A DNA stretch of 64,000 nt, from NCBI RefSeq assembly GCF_005233835.1, contig NZ_SZQA01000009.1:1-64000 (forward strand). The letters run 5' to 3'. The position numbers were made by a program, and so were the translations under genes. Below are positions 1-8,700 of this stretch, piece after piece. The stretch is from Herbidospora galbida (GTDB lineage: Bacteria; Actinomycetota; Actinomycetes; Streptosporangiales; Streptosporangiaceae). The notes beneath the pieces were generated by a model. It was not told the origin of the DNA and did not search any database. It saw only the letters and a list, made by a program, of their open reading frames with translations. Positions within the stretch are counted from its first letter, which is position 1. Each line of letters begins with the position of its first letter.

Positions 1-609
1 CGCCCAGCCCCACGGCAGGCCCTCGTCCGCGCGCTCCGCCGGTGCGGGAGCCGCCGCGGCGGCCGGGGCCGGGGCGGGGTCGGCCGAGCGTGAGGGGGCC
101 GGGGCCATGGCGGTGGTGCCCGCCTTCACGACGTGCTCGGCGTCCCACGGGAAGCCCGGCGGCTTCACCGGCCCCCAGTAGTCGGTCACGGTCCCGCCGG
201 TCTGGCTCGGGAACGGCGGGGGCGCGACCTCCAGGCCGCCCGGCACGGTCAGCTGACCGAGGTTGTACGGCGCGAAGATCCCCTGCACCCCTTCGAGCTT
301 CCACGTGCCCTCGGGCACCTGGATCGTGGCGGCGTAGTGGGCCGGCTCGGCCAGCCGCGTGCCGGGGAAGTCGAGCACCTTCACCCCGTCGGTGAGGCGC
401 AGCCCCGTCTGCATCTCGGACGCGGGCCCCTCGAAGGGGTGCGTCCCGTGCTGGAGGACCCAGTAGCCGATCGTGTACGTCGCCCCCGGCTCGATCGCCC
501 GGGGGAAGGTGTCGAGTTCCGTCACCGCCCACGCGCCGGCGTTCGCGGGGAGCGCCGGGAGGAAGACGGCGGCGACGACCGCCAGGGCGGCCAGAATTCG
601 TCGTGTCAT
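1..609 (-). CDS. Secreted or membrane-anchored hypothetical protein (C-terminus cut by the window edge)
   Basis: An open frame runs from ATG at 609 to the left edge, giving 203 residues with no stop. The N-terminus (MTRRILAALAVVAAVFLP, then PANA) is a typical signal peptide with an AxA-like cleavage site near residue 25. The mature part contains a motif reading YTIGYWVLQHGTHPFEG, followed by beta-rich sequence and a Pro/Ala-rich linker from about residue 170. That linker usually precedes a C-terminal membrane anchor, which would lie outside the window. I do not recognise a named family. The export call is well supported; the function is unknown. Confidence 0.7.
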   Translation of the reverse strand, partial: MTRRILAALAVVAAVFLPALPANAGAWAVTELDTFPRAIEPGATYTIGYWVLQHGTHPFEGPASEMQTGLRLTDGVKVLDFPGTRLAEPAHYAATIQVPEGTWKLEGVQGIFAPYNLGQLTVPGGLEVAPPPFPSQTGGTVTDYWGPVKPPGFPWDAEHVVKAGTTAMAPAPSRSADPAPAPAAAAAPAPAERADEGLPWGWA

Positions 610-642
610 ACCCCTGCTACCGGCCCGCGCGGGAAAAGGTTC

Positions 643-1215
643 TCAGCGGTGCACGATCAGCCACGTCGCCACGGCGGTCACCTCGGCCGACCGGTTGCCG
701 ATCAGGTGGGGGCGGTCGCACGGGAAGGTGACCGAGTCGCCGGGGCCGAGGGTGACGGTCTCCGACTCGAACTCGACGGTCAGCTCCCCGGCGGTGACCG
801 TGCCGACCTCGTAACCGTCGTGCTTGAGGAACTGGCCGTGCGCGTTGGAGATCGACAGCGGCGGATAGGTCGACTCGAAGAACTCGACGTCGGGGGTGGG
901 CGACGGCGACAGGCGCCGGAACGTGATGCCGCCGCTCAGCAGGATGGGCGCGACCTCCCCGGCCCGCCGGACGGCGAAGGCCACCGGCTTCACGTCGGCG
1001 GGGTCGAACACGTCGGCGAGCGGGACGCCGATCGCGGTCACGTAGGCGATCAGCCGGGAGACCGACGGGCGCATGAGGCCGCGTTCGATCTGCGAGACGG
1101 CCGACGGGGAGATGCCGAGTTCCCTGGCGACGGCGCGCAGGGACAGCCCGGACCGCCGGCGCAGCTCACGTAGCCGGGCCCCGAGCTGTTCTGTTCCGAG
1201 GGCCTCGGCTTCCAT
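643..1215 (-). CDS. XRE-family transcriptional regulator with C-terminal cupin domain
   Basis: This 190-residue protein has an N-terminal helix-turn-helix of the XRE type at about residues 11-66 (LSLRAVARELGISPSAVSQIE is the recognition region). A cupin sensor domain follows at about 110-185, with the usual glycine-rich turn GPGDSVTFP. This architecture matches PuuR/HipB-like regulators that sense small metabolites. It is divergent from the NCS1 permease and racemase genes, so it probably controls that operon; GTTAA repeats lie in the shared intergenic region. The ATG at 1215 is preceded closely by AAGGAG, with unusually short spacing. The ligand cannot be told from sequence. Confidence 0.88.
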   Translation of the reverse strand: MEAEALGTEQLGARLRELRRRSGLSLRAVARELGISPSAVSQIERGLMRPSVSRLIAYVTAIGVPLADVFDPADVKPVAFAVRRAGEVAPILLSGGITFRRLSPSPTPDVEFFESTYPPLSISNAHGQFLKHDGYEVGTVTAGELTVEFESETVTLGPGDSVTFPCDRPHLIGNRSAEVTAVATWLIVHR

Positions 1216-1240
1216 GGCTCCTTACCGATTGTCACAGCGG

Positions 1241-1284
1241 GTTAACAACGGCGAAACGGGTCGAGCGTTAAGTGATTGCTTAAC
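1241..1284. promoter_or_regulatory. Candidate operator: GTTAA repeats between divergent regulator and permease
   Basis: The intergenic region holds the palindrome GTTAAG-6 bp-CTTAAC at 1267-1284 and a further self-complementary GTTAAC at 1241-1246. The position between the divergent XRE-cupin and NCS1 permease starts suits an autoregulatory operator. That role is inferred; only the repeats are seen. Confidence 0.45.
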
Positions 1285-1310
1285 ACCATCACGATACCCC
1301 CGAGGAAGCT

Positions 1311-2777
1311 GTGATGACCGACGTCCAAACAGGCCTCATCAAACCCGGCTACGATCCCCGCCTCGCGAACGAGGACCTCGCTCCGCTGAAGAAGCAGACC
1401 TGGTCGTCCTACAACATCTTCGCCTTCTGGATGTCCGACGTACACAGCGTCGGCGGTTACGTCACCGCCGGTTCGCTGTTCGCGCTCGGACTGGCGTCGT
1501 GGCAGGTGCTGCTCGCCCTGCTCGTCGGCATCGTCATCGTCCAGGTCTTCTGCAACCTGGTCGCCAAGCCCAGCCAGGTCACGGGCGTGCCCTATCCGGT
1601 CATCAACCGGGCGATCTTCGGGGTGCTCGGCGCGAACATCCCCGCCATCGTGCGGGGCGCGATCGCGATCGCCTGGTACGGCGTGCAGACCTACCTCGCC
1701 TCGCAGTCGCTCCTGATCATCTTCCTCAAGTTCTGGCCGTCGACGGCCGCGCTCAACGAGTCGACCTTCCTCGGCCTGTCGCCCCTCGGGTACATCTGCT
1801 ACGCCATCCTCTGGGTAGCCCAGGCGGCGGTGTTCTGGAAAGGCATGGAGGCGATCCGCCGGTTCATCGACTGGGCCGGTCCCGCCGTGTACGTCGTCAT
1901 GGTCGTGCTGGCCGTCTACCTGGTCGGCGAGGCCGGGTGGGAGAACATCTCGCTCGACCTGAGCGCGGGCGAGAGCCTCGGGTTCGCCGAGTCGATCCCG
2001 GTCATGCTGGGCGCGATCGCCCTGGTGGTGTCGTACTTCTCGGGGCCGATGCTGAACTTCGGCGACTTCTCGCGGTACGGCAGGTCGTTCGACGCCGTCA
2101 AGCGCGGCAACCTGCTCGGGCTCCCGGTGAACTTCCTGTTCTTCTCGATCCTGACGGTCATCACCGCCTCGGCGACGGTGCCGGTGTTCGGTGAGCTGAT
2201 CACCGACCCGATCCACACGGTCGAGCGGATCGACACGCCGTTCGCGATCCTGCTCGGCGGGCTGACCTTCGTCATCGCCACGATCGGGATCAACATCGTG
2301 GCCAACTTCATCTCGCCGGCGTTCGACTTCTCCAACGTGTCGCCGCAGAAGATCTCGTGGCGGATGGGCGGCATGATCGCCGCGGTCGGGTCGGTCCTGC
2401 TGACGCCCTGGAACTGGTACAGCAACCCCGACGCCATCCACTACACGCTCGGCGTGCTCGGCGCGCTGATCGGGCCGCTGTTCGGGATCCTGATCGCGGG
2501 CTACTACGTGATCAGCCGGCAGTACGTCGACGTGGACGCCATGTTCACCATGTCGCCGACCGGGCGCTACTACTTCAGCGGCGGCTACAACCCGAACGCG
2601 ATCTACGCGATGCTGGCCAGCGGCATCCCGGCGATCCTGTCGGTGATCGTGCCGAAGCTGATCGGGTCGGGTCTGTGGATCGCCGACTACTCGTGGTTCA
2701 TCGGGTGCGGGCTCGGCTTCGTGGCCTTCATCGCCTTCGAGCGGCGCAGCCCCCGGATCCTGGTGGACGCCGGGTGA
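1311..2777 (+). CDS. NCS1-family nucleobase/hydantoin/allantoin permease
   Basis: The 488-residue product has about twelve hydrophobic segments. Its N-terminal block (LKKQTWSSYNIFAFWMSDVHSV, residues about 26-47) is characteristic of NCS1 cation symporters such as Mhp1 and PucI. Such proteins import cytosine, purines, allantoin or hydantoins with Na+ or H+. The start may be GTG 1311 or ATG 1314; a GAGG ribosome site sits just upstream. The racemase gene begins inside its stop codon (GTGA). Hydantoin or allantoin is therefore a likely substrate, but the substrate is inferred from the neighbour and not from binding residues. Confidence 0.9.
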   Translation: MMTDVQTGLIKPGYDPRLANEDLAPLKKQTWSSYNIFAFWMSDVHSVGGYVTAGSLFALGLASWQVLLALLVGIVIVQVFCNLVAKPSQVTGVPYPVINRAIFGVLGANIPAIVRGAIAIAWYGVQTYLASQSLLIIFLKFWPSTAALNESTFLGLSPLGYICYAILWVAQAAVFWKGMEAIRRFIDWAGPAVYVVMVVLAVYLVGEAGWENISLDLSAGESLGFAESIPVMLGAIALVVSYFSGPMLNFGDFSRYGRSFDAVKRGNLLGLPVNFLFFSILTVITASATVPVFGELITDPIHTVERIDTPFAILLGGLTFVIATIGINIVANFISPAFDFSNVSPQKISWRMGGMIAAVGSVLLTPWNWYSNPDAIHYTLGVLGALIGPLFGILIAGYYVISRQYVDVDAMFTMSPTGRYYFSGGYNPNAIYAMLASGIPAILSVIVPKLIGSGLWIADYSWFIGCGLGFVAFIAFERRSPRILVDAG

Positions 2778-3493
2778 CCCACGTCAAGGTGATCAACCCC
2801 AACACCTCCCGGGACATGACCGAGCTCATCGGCGCGTGCGCCCGGGAGGTGTCGGCCCACGTCACCGCGGTCAGCCCGGCCATGGGCCCGGCCTCGATCG
2901 AGAGCCACTACGACGAGGCGCTGGCCGTGCCGGGGATCCTGACCGAACTGCACGGCGCCGACGCCTACGTGATCGCCTGCTTCGGCGATCCGGGCCTGGA
3001 CGCCGCCCGCGAGGTAGCCGACGGCCCGGTGGTCGGCGTCGCCGAGGCGGCCATGCACGTCGCGACCCTGGTCAGCCGCAGCTTCAGCGTGGTCACGACC
3101 CTGGGCCGGACCGTCCAGCGGGCCCTGGACCTGGCCGACCGCTACGGCTGCGCGCGGGCGTGCCGGGGGGTGCACGCGTGCGAGATCCCGGTCCTCGACC
3201 TCGACGACGAGGCCTGCGACCTGGTCGCGGAGGTCGCCGAGGCCGCGCTGCGGCACGACCGTTCCGAGGCGATCGTGCTCGGGTGCGCGGGGATGGGGGC
3301 GTACACGAAGGAGATCGCGCGCCGGATCGACGCCCCGGTGATCGACGGGGTCCAGGCTGCGGTGACCCTGGCCGAGTCGCTCGTCCGGCTCGGCGTCACC
3401 ACCAGCAGAAAGGGCGAGTACGCCGCTCCCCCGCCGAAGCCCTACGCGGGCCTGCTGAGCGAATTCGCGTTGCGGGCGGAAAGCCCGATATGA
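2774..3493 (+). CDS. Asp/Glu/hydantoin racemase family protein
   Basis: The GTG start overlaps the permease stop by four bases and gives 239 residues. The N-terminal VINPNTS motif (residues 6-12) and two cysteines in the expected settings, Cys69 (ACFGDPG) and Cys171 (LGCAGMG), are the marks of the cofactor-independent two-cysteine racemases. That family includes hydantoin and allantoin racemases. Paired with the NCS1 permease it probably racemises an imported ring compound. No hydantoinase or carbamoylase lies next to it, so the downstream hydrolases must be elsewhere. An Asp or Glu racemase role is less likely in this context. Confidence 0.88.
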   Translation: MTHVKVINPNTSRDMTELIGACAREVSAHVTAVSPAMGPASIESHYDEALAVPGILTELHGADAYVIACFGDPGLDAAREVADGPVVGVAEAAMHVATLVSRSFSVVTTLGRTVQRALDLADRYGCARACRGVHACEIPVLDLDDEACDLVAEVAEAALRHDRSEAIVLGCAGMGAYTKEIARRIDAPVIDGVQAAVTLAESLVRLGVTTSRKGEYAAPPPKPYAGLLSEFALRAESPI

Positions 3494-3505
3494 AGACTGT
3501 GCCGC

Positions 3506-4087
3506 ATGATTCCGCTGCGGCAGATCAGGGCCCGCCACGACGAGCGCACGATCACCGTCTACCAGGCCTACAACCCCGAGATCGGTGAGTACGCCGCCAC
3601 TCACGGCCGGTTCGCGCCCTCCTACAACCGGAACCGGATGACCTGGGTGAAGCCGTCGTTCCTGTGGATGATGTACCGCTCCGGCTGGGCGACCAAGCCC
3701 GGCCAGGAGCGCGTGCTGGCCGTCACGATCACCCGGGAGGGGTTCGAATGGGCGCTGGCCCATTCGGGGCTCAGCCACTTCGACTCGGCCGTCCACCACG
3801 ACCGGGCGGCGTGGACGGCGACCCGGCACCGGCCGGTCCGGATCCAGTGGGATCCGGAGCGCTCGCCCGCCCTGCACGCGCTGCCGCACCGCTCGCTGCA
3901 GATGGGCCTGTCGCGCGAGGCGGTGGACCGGTACGTGGACGAGTGGATCGTCGGGATCGAGGACGTGACCGCCCTCGCCCACCGGATCCACGCGCTCCCG
4001 GCCGACTCCCGTGCGGCCGAACTCCCGGTCGAGCGTCCCTATCCGCTCCCGGCCGGCATCGCCGCCACCTGCGGGCTTTCCTCATGA
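3506..4087 (+). CDS. DUF4291 family protein
   Basis: The 193-residue protein opens with RQIRARHDERTITVYQAYN and contains RMTWVKPSFLWMMYRSGWATK at about residues 45-65. These are hallmark blocks of DUF4291, a widespread family of unknown function. No signal peptide or membrane segment is seen, so it is probably cytoplasmic. It starts 12 bases after the racemase stop, but no strong ribosome site precedes ATG 3506. Whether it belongs to the same transcript is unclear. Confidence 0.85.
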   Translation: MIPLRQIRARHDERTITVYQAYNPEIGEYAATHGRFAPSYNRNRMTWVKPSFLWMMYRSGWATKPGQERVLAVTITREGFEWALAHSGLSHFDSAVHHDRAAWTATRHRPVRIQWDPERSPALHALPHRSLQMGLSREAVDRYVDEWIVGIEDVTALAHRIHALPADSRAAELPVERPYPLPAGIAATCGLSS

Positions 4088-4117
4088 TCGAACAGGTGTT
4101 TGATATCCTGACGGACT

Positions 4118-4750
4118 ATGAGCGCAGTGTTCCAGCCGTCGCTGCTCGACGCGACGGCCGACCACGAAGGGCCGGGGCCGCTCGGCGGCCACGTCCACCG
4201 CACCCTTCTGTCTGACGGCGCCTGGATCGACGTCCGCCCCGGCTGGATCTCCGGGGCCGACGCCCTCTTCACCCGCCTCGCCGACACCGTCCCCTGGCGG
4301 GCCGAACGCCGCCGCCTGTACGACAACGTGGTCGACGTCCCCCGCCTCCTCGCCTTCTACGACGAGGGCGAGCGCCTGCCCGACCCCCTGCTCGACCAGG
4401 CCAAGGCGATGCTCGACGACCACTACCGCGAGGAGCTCGGCGAGCCGTTCCGCACGGCCGGCCTGTGCCTCTACCGCGACGGCCGCGACAGCGTGGCCTG
4501 GCACGGCGACCGCATCGGCCGGGGCTCGACCGAAGACACGATGGTCGCGATCGTCTCGGTCGGCACCCCCCGGGCGCTGCTGCTGCGGCCCCAGGGCGGC
4601 GGCCCGACCATCCGCCACGACCTGGGCCACGGCGATCTGATCGTGATGGGCGGCAGCTGCCAGCGCACGTGGGAACACGCCATCCCGAAGTCGGCGAAGG
4701 CGCGGGGCCCGCGGATCAGCATCCAGTTCCGGGTGAGAGGGGTCCGCTGA
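4118..4750 (+). CDS. AlkB-like 2-oxoglutarate/Fe(II)-dependent dioxygenase
   Basis: The 210-residue protein has the Fe(II) ligands of AlkB enzymes: His129 and Asp131 in WHGD, and His187 in WEH. The 2-oxoglutarate-binding region is RISIQFR near residues 199-205. The family removes alkyl lesions from nucleic-acid bases by oxidative demethylation. Length and motif order are those of the compact bacterial AlkB group. The gene stands 30 bases after the DUF4291 stop. It is more likely a DNA or RNA repair enzyme than a biosynthetic oxygenase, though specificity cannot be read from sequence. Confidence 0.9.
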   Translation: MSAVFQPSLLDATADHEGPGPLGGHVHRTLLSDGAWIDVRPGWISGADALFTRLADTVPWRAERRRLYDNVVDVPRLLAFYDEGERLPDPLLDQAKAMLDDHYREELGEPFRTAGLCLYRDGRDSVAWHGDRIGRGSTEDTMVAIVSVGTPRALLLRPQGGGPTIRHDLGHGDLIVMGGSCQRTWEHAIPKSAKARGPRISIQFRVRGVR

Positions 4751-4788
4751 GAGGTCTCGGCGGACGTCGAGAGAAGGGGACATCGACA

Positions 4789-5232
4789 GTGGACATGAAA
4801 CTCGAGGTCATCGTCCTGCCCGTCGCCGATGTGGACCGGGCGAAGAGCTTCTACGCCGCGCTGGGCTGGCGCGAAGACGCCGACATCGTCACGGGAGACG
4901 ATTTCCGCGTCATCCAGTTCACCCCGCCCGGGTCGCCCTGCTCGATCATCTTCGGCACCGGGGTCACCTCGGCGCCGCCCGGCTCGGCGCGGGGTCTGCA
5001 CCTGATCGTCGACGACATCGAGGCCGCGCGGGCCGAACTGGCCGCCCGGGGTGCGAACCCGAGTGAGGTCTTCCACGACGAGGGCGGGATCTTCCACCAC
5101 GGCGGCGGACAGGCGCGGGTCTCCGGCCCGGCCCCCGGCCGCGCCACCTACGGGTCGTTCCTGTCGTTCGACGACCCCGACGGGAACGGGTGGTATCTCC
5201 AGGAGATCACCACTCGCCTTCCCGGTCGGTAA
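4789..5232 (+). CDS. VOC (glyoxalase/bleomycin resistance) family protein
   Basis: This 147-residue protein has the paired beta-alpha-beta-beta-beta halves of a VOC fold. It begins MKLEVIVLPVADVDRAKSFYA, with a second half around GLHLIVDDIEAARAELAARG and the ending DDPDGNGWYLQEIT. GTG 4789 is preferred over ATG 4795 because AAGGGGA lies eight bases upstream. The substrate is unknown; VOC proteins include glyoxalases, dioxygenases and drug-binding proteins. It sits downstream of AlkB without overlap. Confidence 0.85.
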   Translation: MDMKLEVIVLPVADVDRAKSFYAALGWREDADIVTGDDFRVIQFTPPGSPCSIIFGTGVTSAPPGSARGLHLIVDDIEAARAELAARGANPSEVFHDEGGIFHHGGGQARVSGPAPGRATYGSFLSFDDPDGNGWYLQEITTRLPGR

Positions 5233-5296
5233 TCCTTATTCGTCCGGATAAATAGCGCTAAGATCGTCGCCCTGTCGTCAATAGCCGGGGAATGAC

Positions 5297-6847
5297 GTGT
5301 CCATTCGAATTGCGACGGTAATTGTCGGCATTTATTCCGTCGCCGTGCTCGGCGCTCTCGCGTGGGCGATACTCACCGGGGATTGGCACGTCTTCTTCTT
5401 CGTGACCGTCTGGGAGCACCACGACTCCGCCTCTTCGCTCCTGGTGGTCCTGGTGCTGCTCGCGGCCGGGTTACGCGGCTGGGTGATCTGGACGGTGCTG
5501 GTCCGCCCGCCTTTCCAGGGGCCGCCCTGGACGCGGGTGCTGCGGTTCCTGCTCTATCTGAACGCCGTCCTGTTCGTGCTGGGCCCGGCCGTCTCCCTGG
5601 TCGCCGGATACGCCGCCTACCTGGTGAGTCTTCCGGTGCTCGCGCTGCTGCCCCTGGTATTCCGGCAGGTGCCCCTGGCGGTCCGGGTGGTCGTCGCGGC
5701 CGTCGGGGTGGCCGCGTGCGTCCTGCCGCTCTTGGTGGAGCTGCCGGGCGTGATGCTGGTCTGGCCGATCGCGGTGGTGCTGTTCCAGGTGTTCTGCCGG
5801 TGGAGCCCGGTCACCTGGGGGCTCGGCCTGGCCGCGCTCGTCCACGCCGGCGCGATGAGCCTGCTGCCGGTTCGGTTCACGACGTATGACACGAGCCCCG
5901 CCTGGCTGCTGCTGCTGCTGGACGCCTTCGCGGTGATCCAGGCGCTGTGGCTGGCCCACACCGCCGCCGACCTGGGCCGCGACCACGCGGCCGCACCGGC
6001 CGCGCCGCTCGCGTTCCGGCTGGGCGCGGTCGTGCTGGCCTCGGTGGTGGCGGGGACGGCGGCCGTGGCGGCCCTGCGTCCTCCGGCGGGGGCCGTCGAC
6101 GAGGTGCTGGTCGTCAACGCGCTGACGAGCGGCGAAGAGGACTCCGCCGACCCCGTCGCCGGCTGCGAGCCCTGGACGGTACTCGGGAAGGAGTACGTCA
6201 CCACCCTGCCGCACGACCGGGAGAAGGCCTACCTGTGCCTCACCCGCCACGACGACCGGCGGCCCGACGCGGCCCTGCTGGCGGAGGGGCGGGCCCTCTG
6301 CGCCGCCGAAACGCTCTACGGCGGCACCATGGAGCGACTGGTCTACCTGTGCCCCGAGCGGGTGGCGGCGGTGGCGCCGGGCCTGCTGCTCGGCCGGACC
6401 GTCATCGACGCGCTCCACGCGGCCTGCGCCGATCCCTGGCCGCGCGTCCGGTCAGGCGGGCAGTTCCCCACTGTGCCCCATCTGCTGGAGAAGCCCGGCG
6501 AGGGCTACCGCGTCGTCACCCATCGCCTGCACGACGGCCCGCCCGGCTGGCTCGACGAGGAGCCGGTCGCCGTCGGAGCGGGCGTGCAGGGGGTGTGCCT
6601 GACGTACAAGACGGTGAAGCGGCCGCCGCCCCTGCGGGCCGGCGGGTGGCGCAGCGTCGTCGAGGTCCCGCTGCGCTCCCACGGCTCCGTGGCGCTGCGC
6701 GACGGAAACCTTCTGGACGAGATCGGCGAGGGCCGCCAGCGGATGCGCGTCTACACCCGCGACCTGGCCGTTCCGGGCCTGAAGGCCGAACAGCACCTGA
6801 TCGTGGCCTTCCCCGGCCGCTCTACGGAGCGGGTCGTGCACAAGTGA
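5297..6847 (+). CDS. Polytopic membrane protein with large C-terminal soluble domain, unknown function
   Basis: The 516-residue product has seven or eight hydrophobic segments in its first 260 residues. A soluble region of about 250 residues follows, with several cysteines (for example AGCEPW, YLCLTRHDD, LYLCPERV, VQGVCLTY), which hints at an extracytoplasmic, disulfide-stabilised domain. I recognise no family. It is the first gene of a tightly coupled trio: its TGA overlaps the GTG of the 46-residue micro-ORF. The GTG start at 5297 has only a weak upstream GGGGAA. A surface sensor or assembly role is possible but unsupported. Confidence 0.65.
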   Translation: MSIRIATVIVGIYSVAVLGALAWAILTGDWHVFFFVTVWEHHDSASSLLVVLVLLAAGLRGWVIWTVLVRPPFQGPPWTRVLRFLLYLNAVLFVLGPAVSLVAGYAAYLVSLPVLALLPLVFRQVPLAVRVVVAAVGVAACVLPLLVELPGVMLVWPIAVVLFQVFCRWSPVTWGLGLAALVHAGAMSLLPVRFTTYDTSPAWLLLLLDAFAVIQALWLAHTAADLGRDHAAAPAAPLAFRLGAVVLASVVAGTAAVAALRPPAGAVDEVLVVNALTSGEEDSADPVAGCEPWTVLGKEYVTTLPHDREKAYLCLTRHDDRRPDAALLAEGRALCAAETLYGGTMERLVYLCPERVAAVAPGLLLGRTVIDALHAACADPWPRVRSGGQFPTVPHLLEKPGEGYRVVTHRLHDGPPGWLDEEPVAVGAGVQGVCLTYKTVKRPPPLRAGGWRSVVEVPLRSHGSVALRDGNLLDEIGEGRQRMRVYTRDLAVPGLKAEQHLIVAFPGRSTERVVHK

Positions 6848-6984
6848 CCCGGGTGTGGATCGTCGCTGACGGCCGGCCGGTCTATGTCTTCGTGGCCATG
6901 GACCTGGGCGTCCTGACCCGCTGGTGGCCGCGCACCGCCCGCGAGGCCGATCGCCGCCCGGTGGGAAAGGTCGTGCCCGCGTGA
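6844..6984 (+). CDS. 46-residue micro-protein coupled to flanking membrane-protein genes
   Basis: A GTG codon overlaps the stop of the upstream membrane gene (GTGA at 6844-6847). This frame itself ends in a GTGA overlap (6981-6984) with the next membrane gene. The product reads VTRVWIVADGRPVYVFVAM and so on, 46 residues, with a hydrophobic first half and a basic second half. The double four-base overlap is the main evidence that it is translated. It could be a real small protein or a re-initiation bridge between the two large frames. No family is recognised. Confidence 0.5.
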   Translation: MTRVWIVADGRPVYVFVAMDLGVLTRWWPRTAREADRRPVGKVVPA

Positions 6985-7715
6985 GGCGGCTCCTCGGGTT
7001 CCTCGTGTACGGCCTGGTGGTGGCCGCGACGCTGGACACCCTCGCCCTGCAGGTCGCGGCCTGGAGATCCCTGTGGCCGGAGCTCCCCGTTTACTGGATC
7101 GCCGGTGTCATGTCGGCCCTGCTGCTCGCTTCGCGCGCCCACGTGGCGTGGGAGCTGCTGCGCGCCCGCTGGCCACGAGACGTGCGGCAACGCTGCTTCC
7201 GCGTGGCCGTCTGGCTGGGGTTCGCGAACTTCGTCGAGCTGGACGACCTGCTGCCGCTGCCGCGCGCGGTCGAACCCGCCGTCGAGGTCGTGCTCGAACT
7301 GGCGGTGCCGGTCATGCTGCCGGTCCTGCTGACCTCGGCGCCGCTGGTCGCCCGGGTGTTCCTCGGCCTGGTCGGGGTGGTCGTCTATCCCGCCGAGACG
7401 CCCATCTCGTGGTTCTGGGTGGCGCTGGTGCTGCTGGCCCAGACCATGGACGGGCGGTGGAGCCGTTCGGTGCTGTGGCTCGGCTGGGCCTATAGCGCGG
7501 TGCTGCTCATCGGCGGGGTCTTCGCGCACTCGTGGTTCATCGTGTCGATACCGCTCGACGTCCTGCTGGTCACGCAGATGTGGTGGCTCGTGCGGACGTC
7601 CGTCGAGGCCGATCGCCTGGGTGGCGATCGGCCCGCGCGGTTCAGGCGACCGGCTCCACCGGGGCGGCGACCGCCGTCCGTGGCGCCGTCAGGACCGGGC
7701 GTTCGACCAGGGTGA
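6981..7715 (+). CDS. Polytopic membrane protein of unknown function
   Basis: GTG at 6981 overlaps the micro-ORF stop. The 244-residue product has about six hydrophobic segments, beginning RRLLGFLVYGLVVAATLDTLALQ, and a Pro/Arg-rich C-terminal tail (RPARFRRPAPPGRRPP). That tail overlaps the 3' end of the convergent ABC ATPase gene by 74 bases. Its membrane character and coupling to the upstream gene suggest the two proteins act together. I do not recognise a family. Confidence 0.65.
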   Translation: MRRLLGFLVYGLVVAATLDTLALQVAAWRSLWPELPVYWIAGVMSALLLASRAHVAWELLRARWPRDVRQRCFRVAVWLGFANFVELDDLLPLPRAVEPAVEVVLELAVPVMLPVLLTSAPLVARVFLGLVGVVVYPAETPISWFWVALVLLAQTMDGRWSRSVLWLGWAYSAVLLIGGVFAHSWFIVSIPLDVLLVTQMWWLVRTSVEADRLGGDRPARFRRPAPPGRRPPSVAPSGPGVRPG

Positions 7716-8700
7716 CGTCGACCTTGAGGCCCGGCGCGAGGCGGACGGCCTCGTGGCCCGGGACGTCGGCCAGGACCTCGCCGCCGCTGTCGAGCTGGAC
7801 GCGCAGCCGGGCGATGGAGCCCCGGAACGACGAGGCGAGGATGAACCCGCGACCCTCCTCCGACGGGCTCACCCGCACGGCCTCCGGCCGGACCAGGACG
7901 TCGACCTCCTCGCCGGGGGCGGCGCCGTCGAGCGGGAGGAAATGGCCGAAGACCTCGACCGTCTCCCCGGACACGCGGCCCGGCAGGTGGTTCATCGTGC
8001 CGACGAACTCCGCGACGAACGGGGTCGCCGGGCGGTCGTACACCTCCGCCGGAGGGGCCACCTGCTCCAGGCGGCCCGACTTGAGCACCGCGACCCGGTC
8101 GGCGACCGAGAGGGCCTCCTCCTGGTCGTGGGTGACGAAGATGGTCGTGATGCCGAGTTCGAGCTGGAGGCGGCGGATCTCCTCGCGGAGGTTGACCCGC
8201 ACCTTGGCGTCGAGCGCCGACAGCGGTTCGTCGAGCAGCAGCACCTTGGGCTGGAGGGCCAGGGCGCGGGCCAGGGCCACCCGCTGCTGCTGGCCGCCCG
8301 AGAGCTGGTGCGGGTAGCGCTCGCCGAAGCCGCCGAGGCCGACGAGTTCCAGCAGCTCGGCGGCCCGGCTGTGGCGCTCGGAGGTCGGCCGCCGCCGGAC
8401 CCGCAGCCCGAACGCGACGTTGTCGCGCACGTTCAGGTTGGGGAACAGCGAGTAGCTCTGGAACACCATCCCGGCGTCGCGCCGGTTGGCGGGGACCCGG
8501 GTGACGTCGGCGCCGTCGATGAACACGGCGCCGGTGTCGGGGCGTTCGAACCCGGCCACGCAGCGCAGCGCGGTCGTCTTCCCGCAGCCCGACGGGCCGA
8601 GGAAGGCGATCAGCTCGCCCTGCTCGATGGTCAGGCTGAGGCCGTCGAGGGCGACCGTGCCGCCGAACGAACGGCGCAGCTCACGGAGTTCAACGGTCAT
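7642..8700 (-). CDS. ABC importer ATP-binding protein (PotA/PhnT/FbpC-like)
   Basis: The 352-residue protein has Walker A GPSGCGKTT (35-43), signature LSGGQQQR (133-140), Walker B VLLLDEP (153-159) and the switch His in FVTHDQEEAL. A C-terminal TOBE-like extension follows, as in importers of polyamines, 2-aminoethylphosphonate or Fe3+. ATG 8700 overlaps the stop of the upstream permease by four bases. It energises the two permeases and works with the lipoprotein encoded upstream. The substrate class is ambiguous among these groups. Confidence 0.92.
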   Translation of the reverse strand: MTVELRELRRSFGGTVALDGLSLTIEQGELIAFLGPSGCGKTTALRCVAGFERPDTGAVFIDGADVTRVPANRRDAGMVFQSYSLFPNLNVRDNVAFGLRVRRRPTSERHSRAAELLELVGLGGFGERYPHQLSGGQQQRVALARALALQPKVLLLDEPLSALDAKVRVNLREEIRRLQLELGITTIFVTHDQEEALSVADRVAVLKSGRLEQVAPPAEVYDRPATPFVAEFVGTMNHLPGRVSGETVEVFGHFLPLDGAAPGEEVDVLVRPEAVRVSPSEEGRGFILASSFRGSIARLRVQLDSGGEVLADVPGHEAVRLAPGLKVDVTLVERPVLTAPRTAVAAPVEPVA

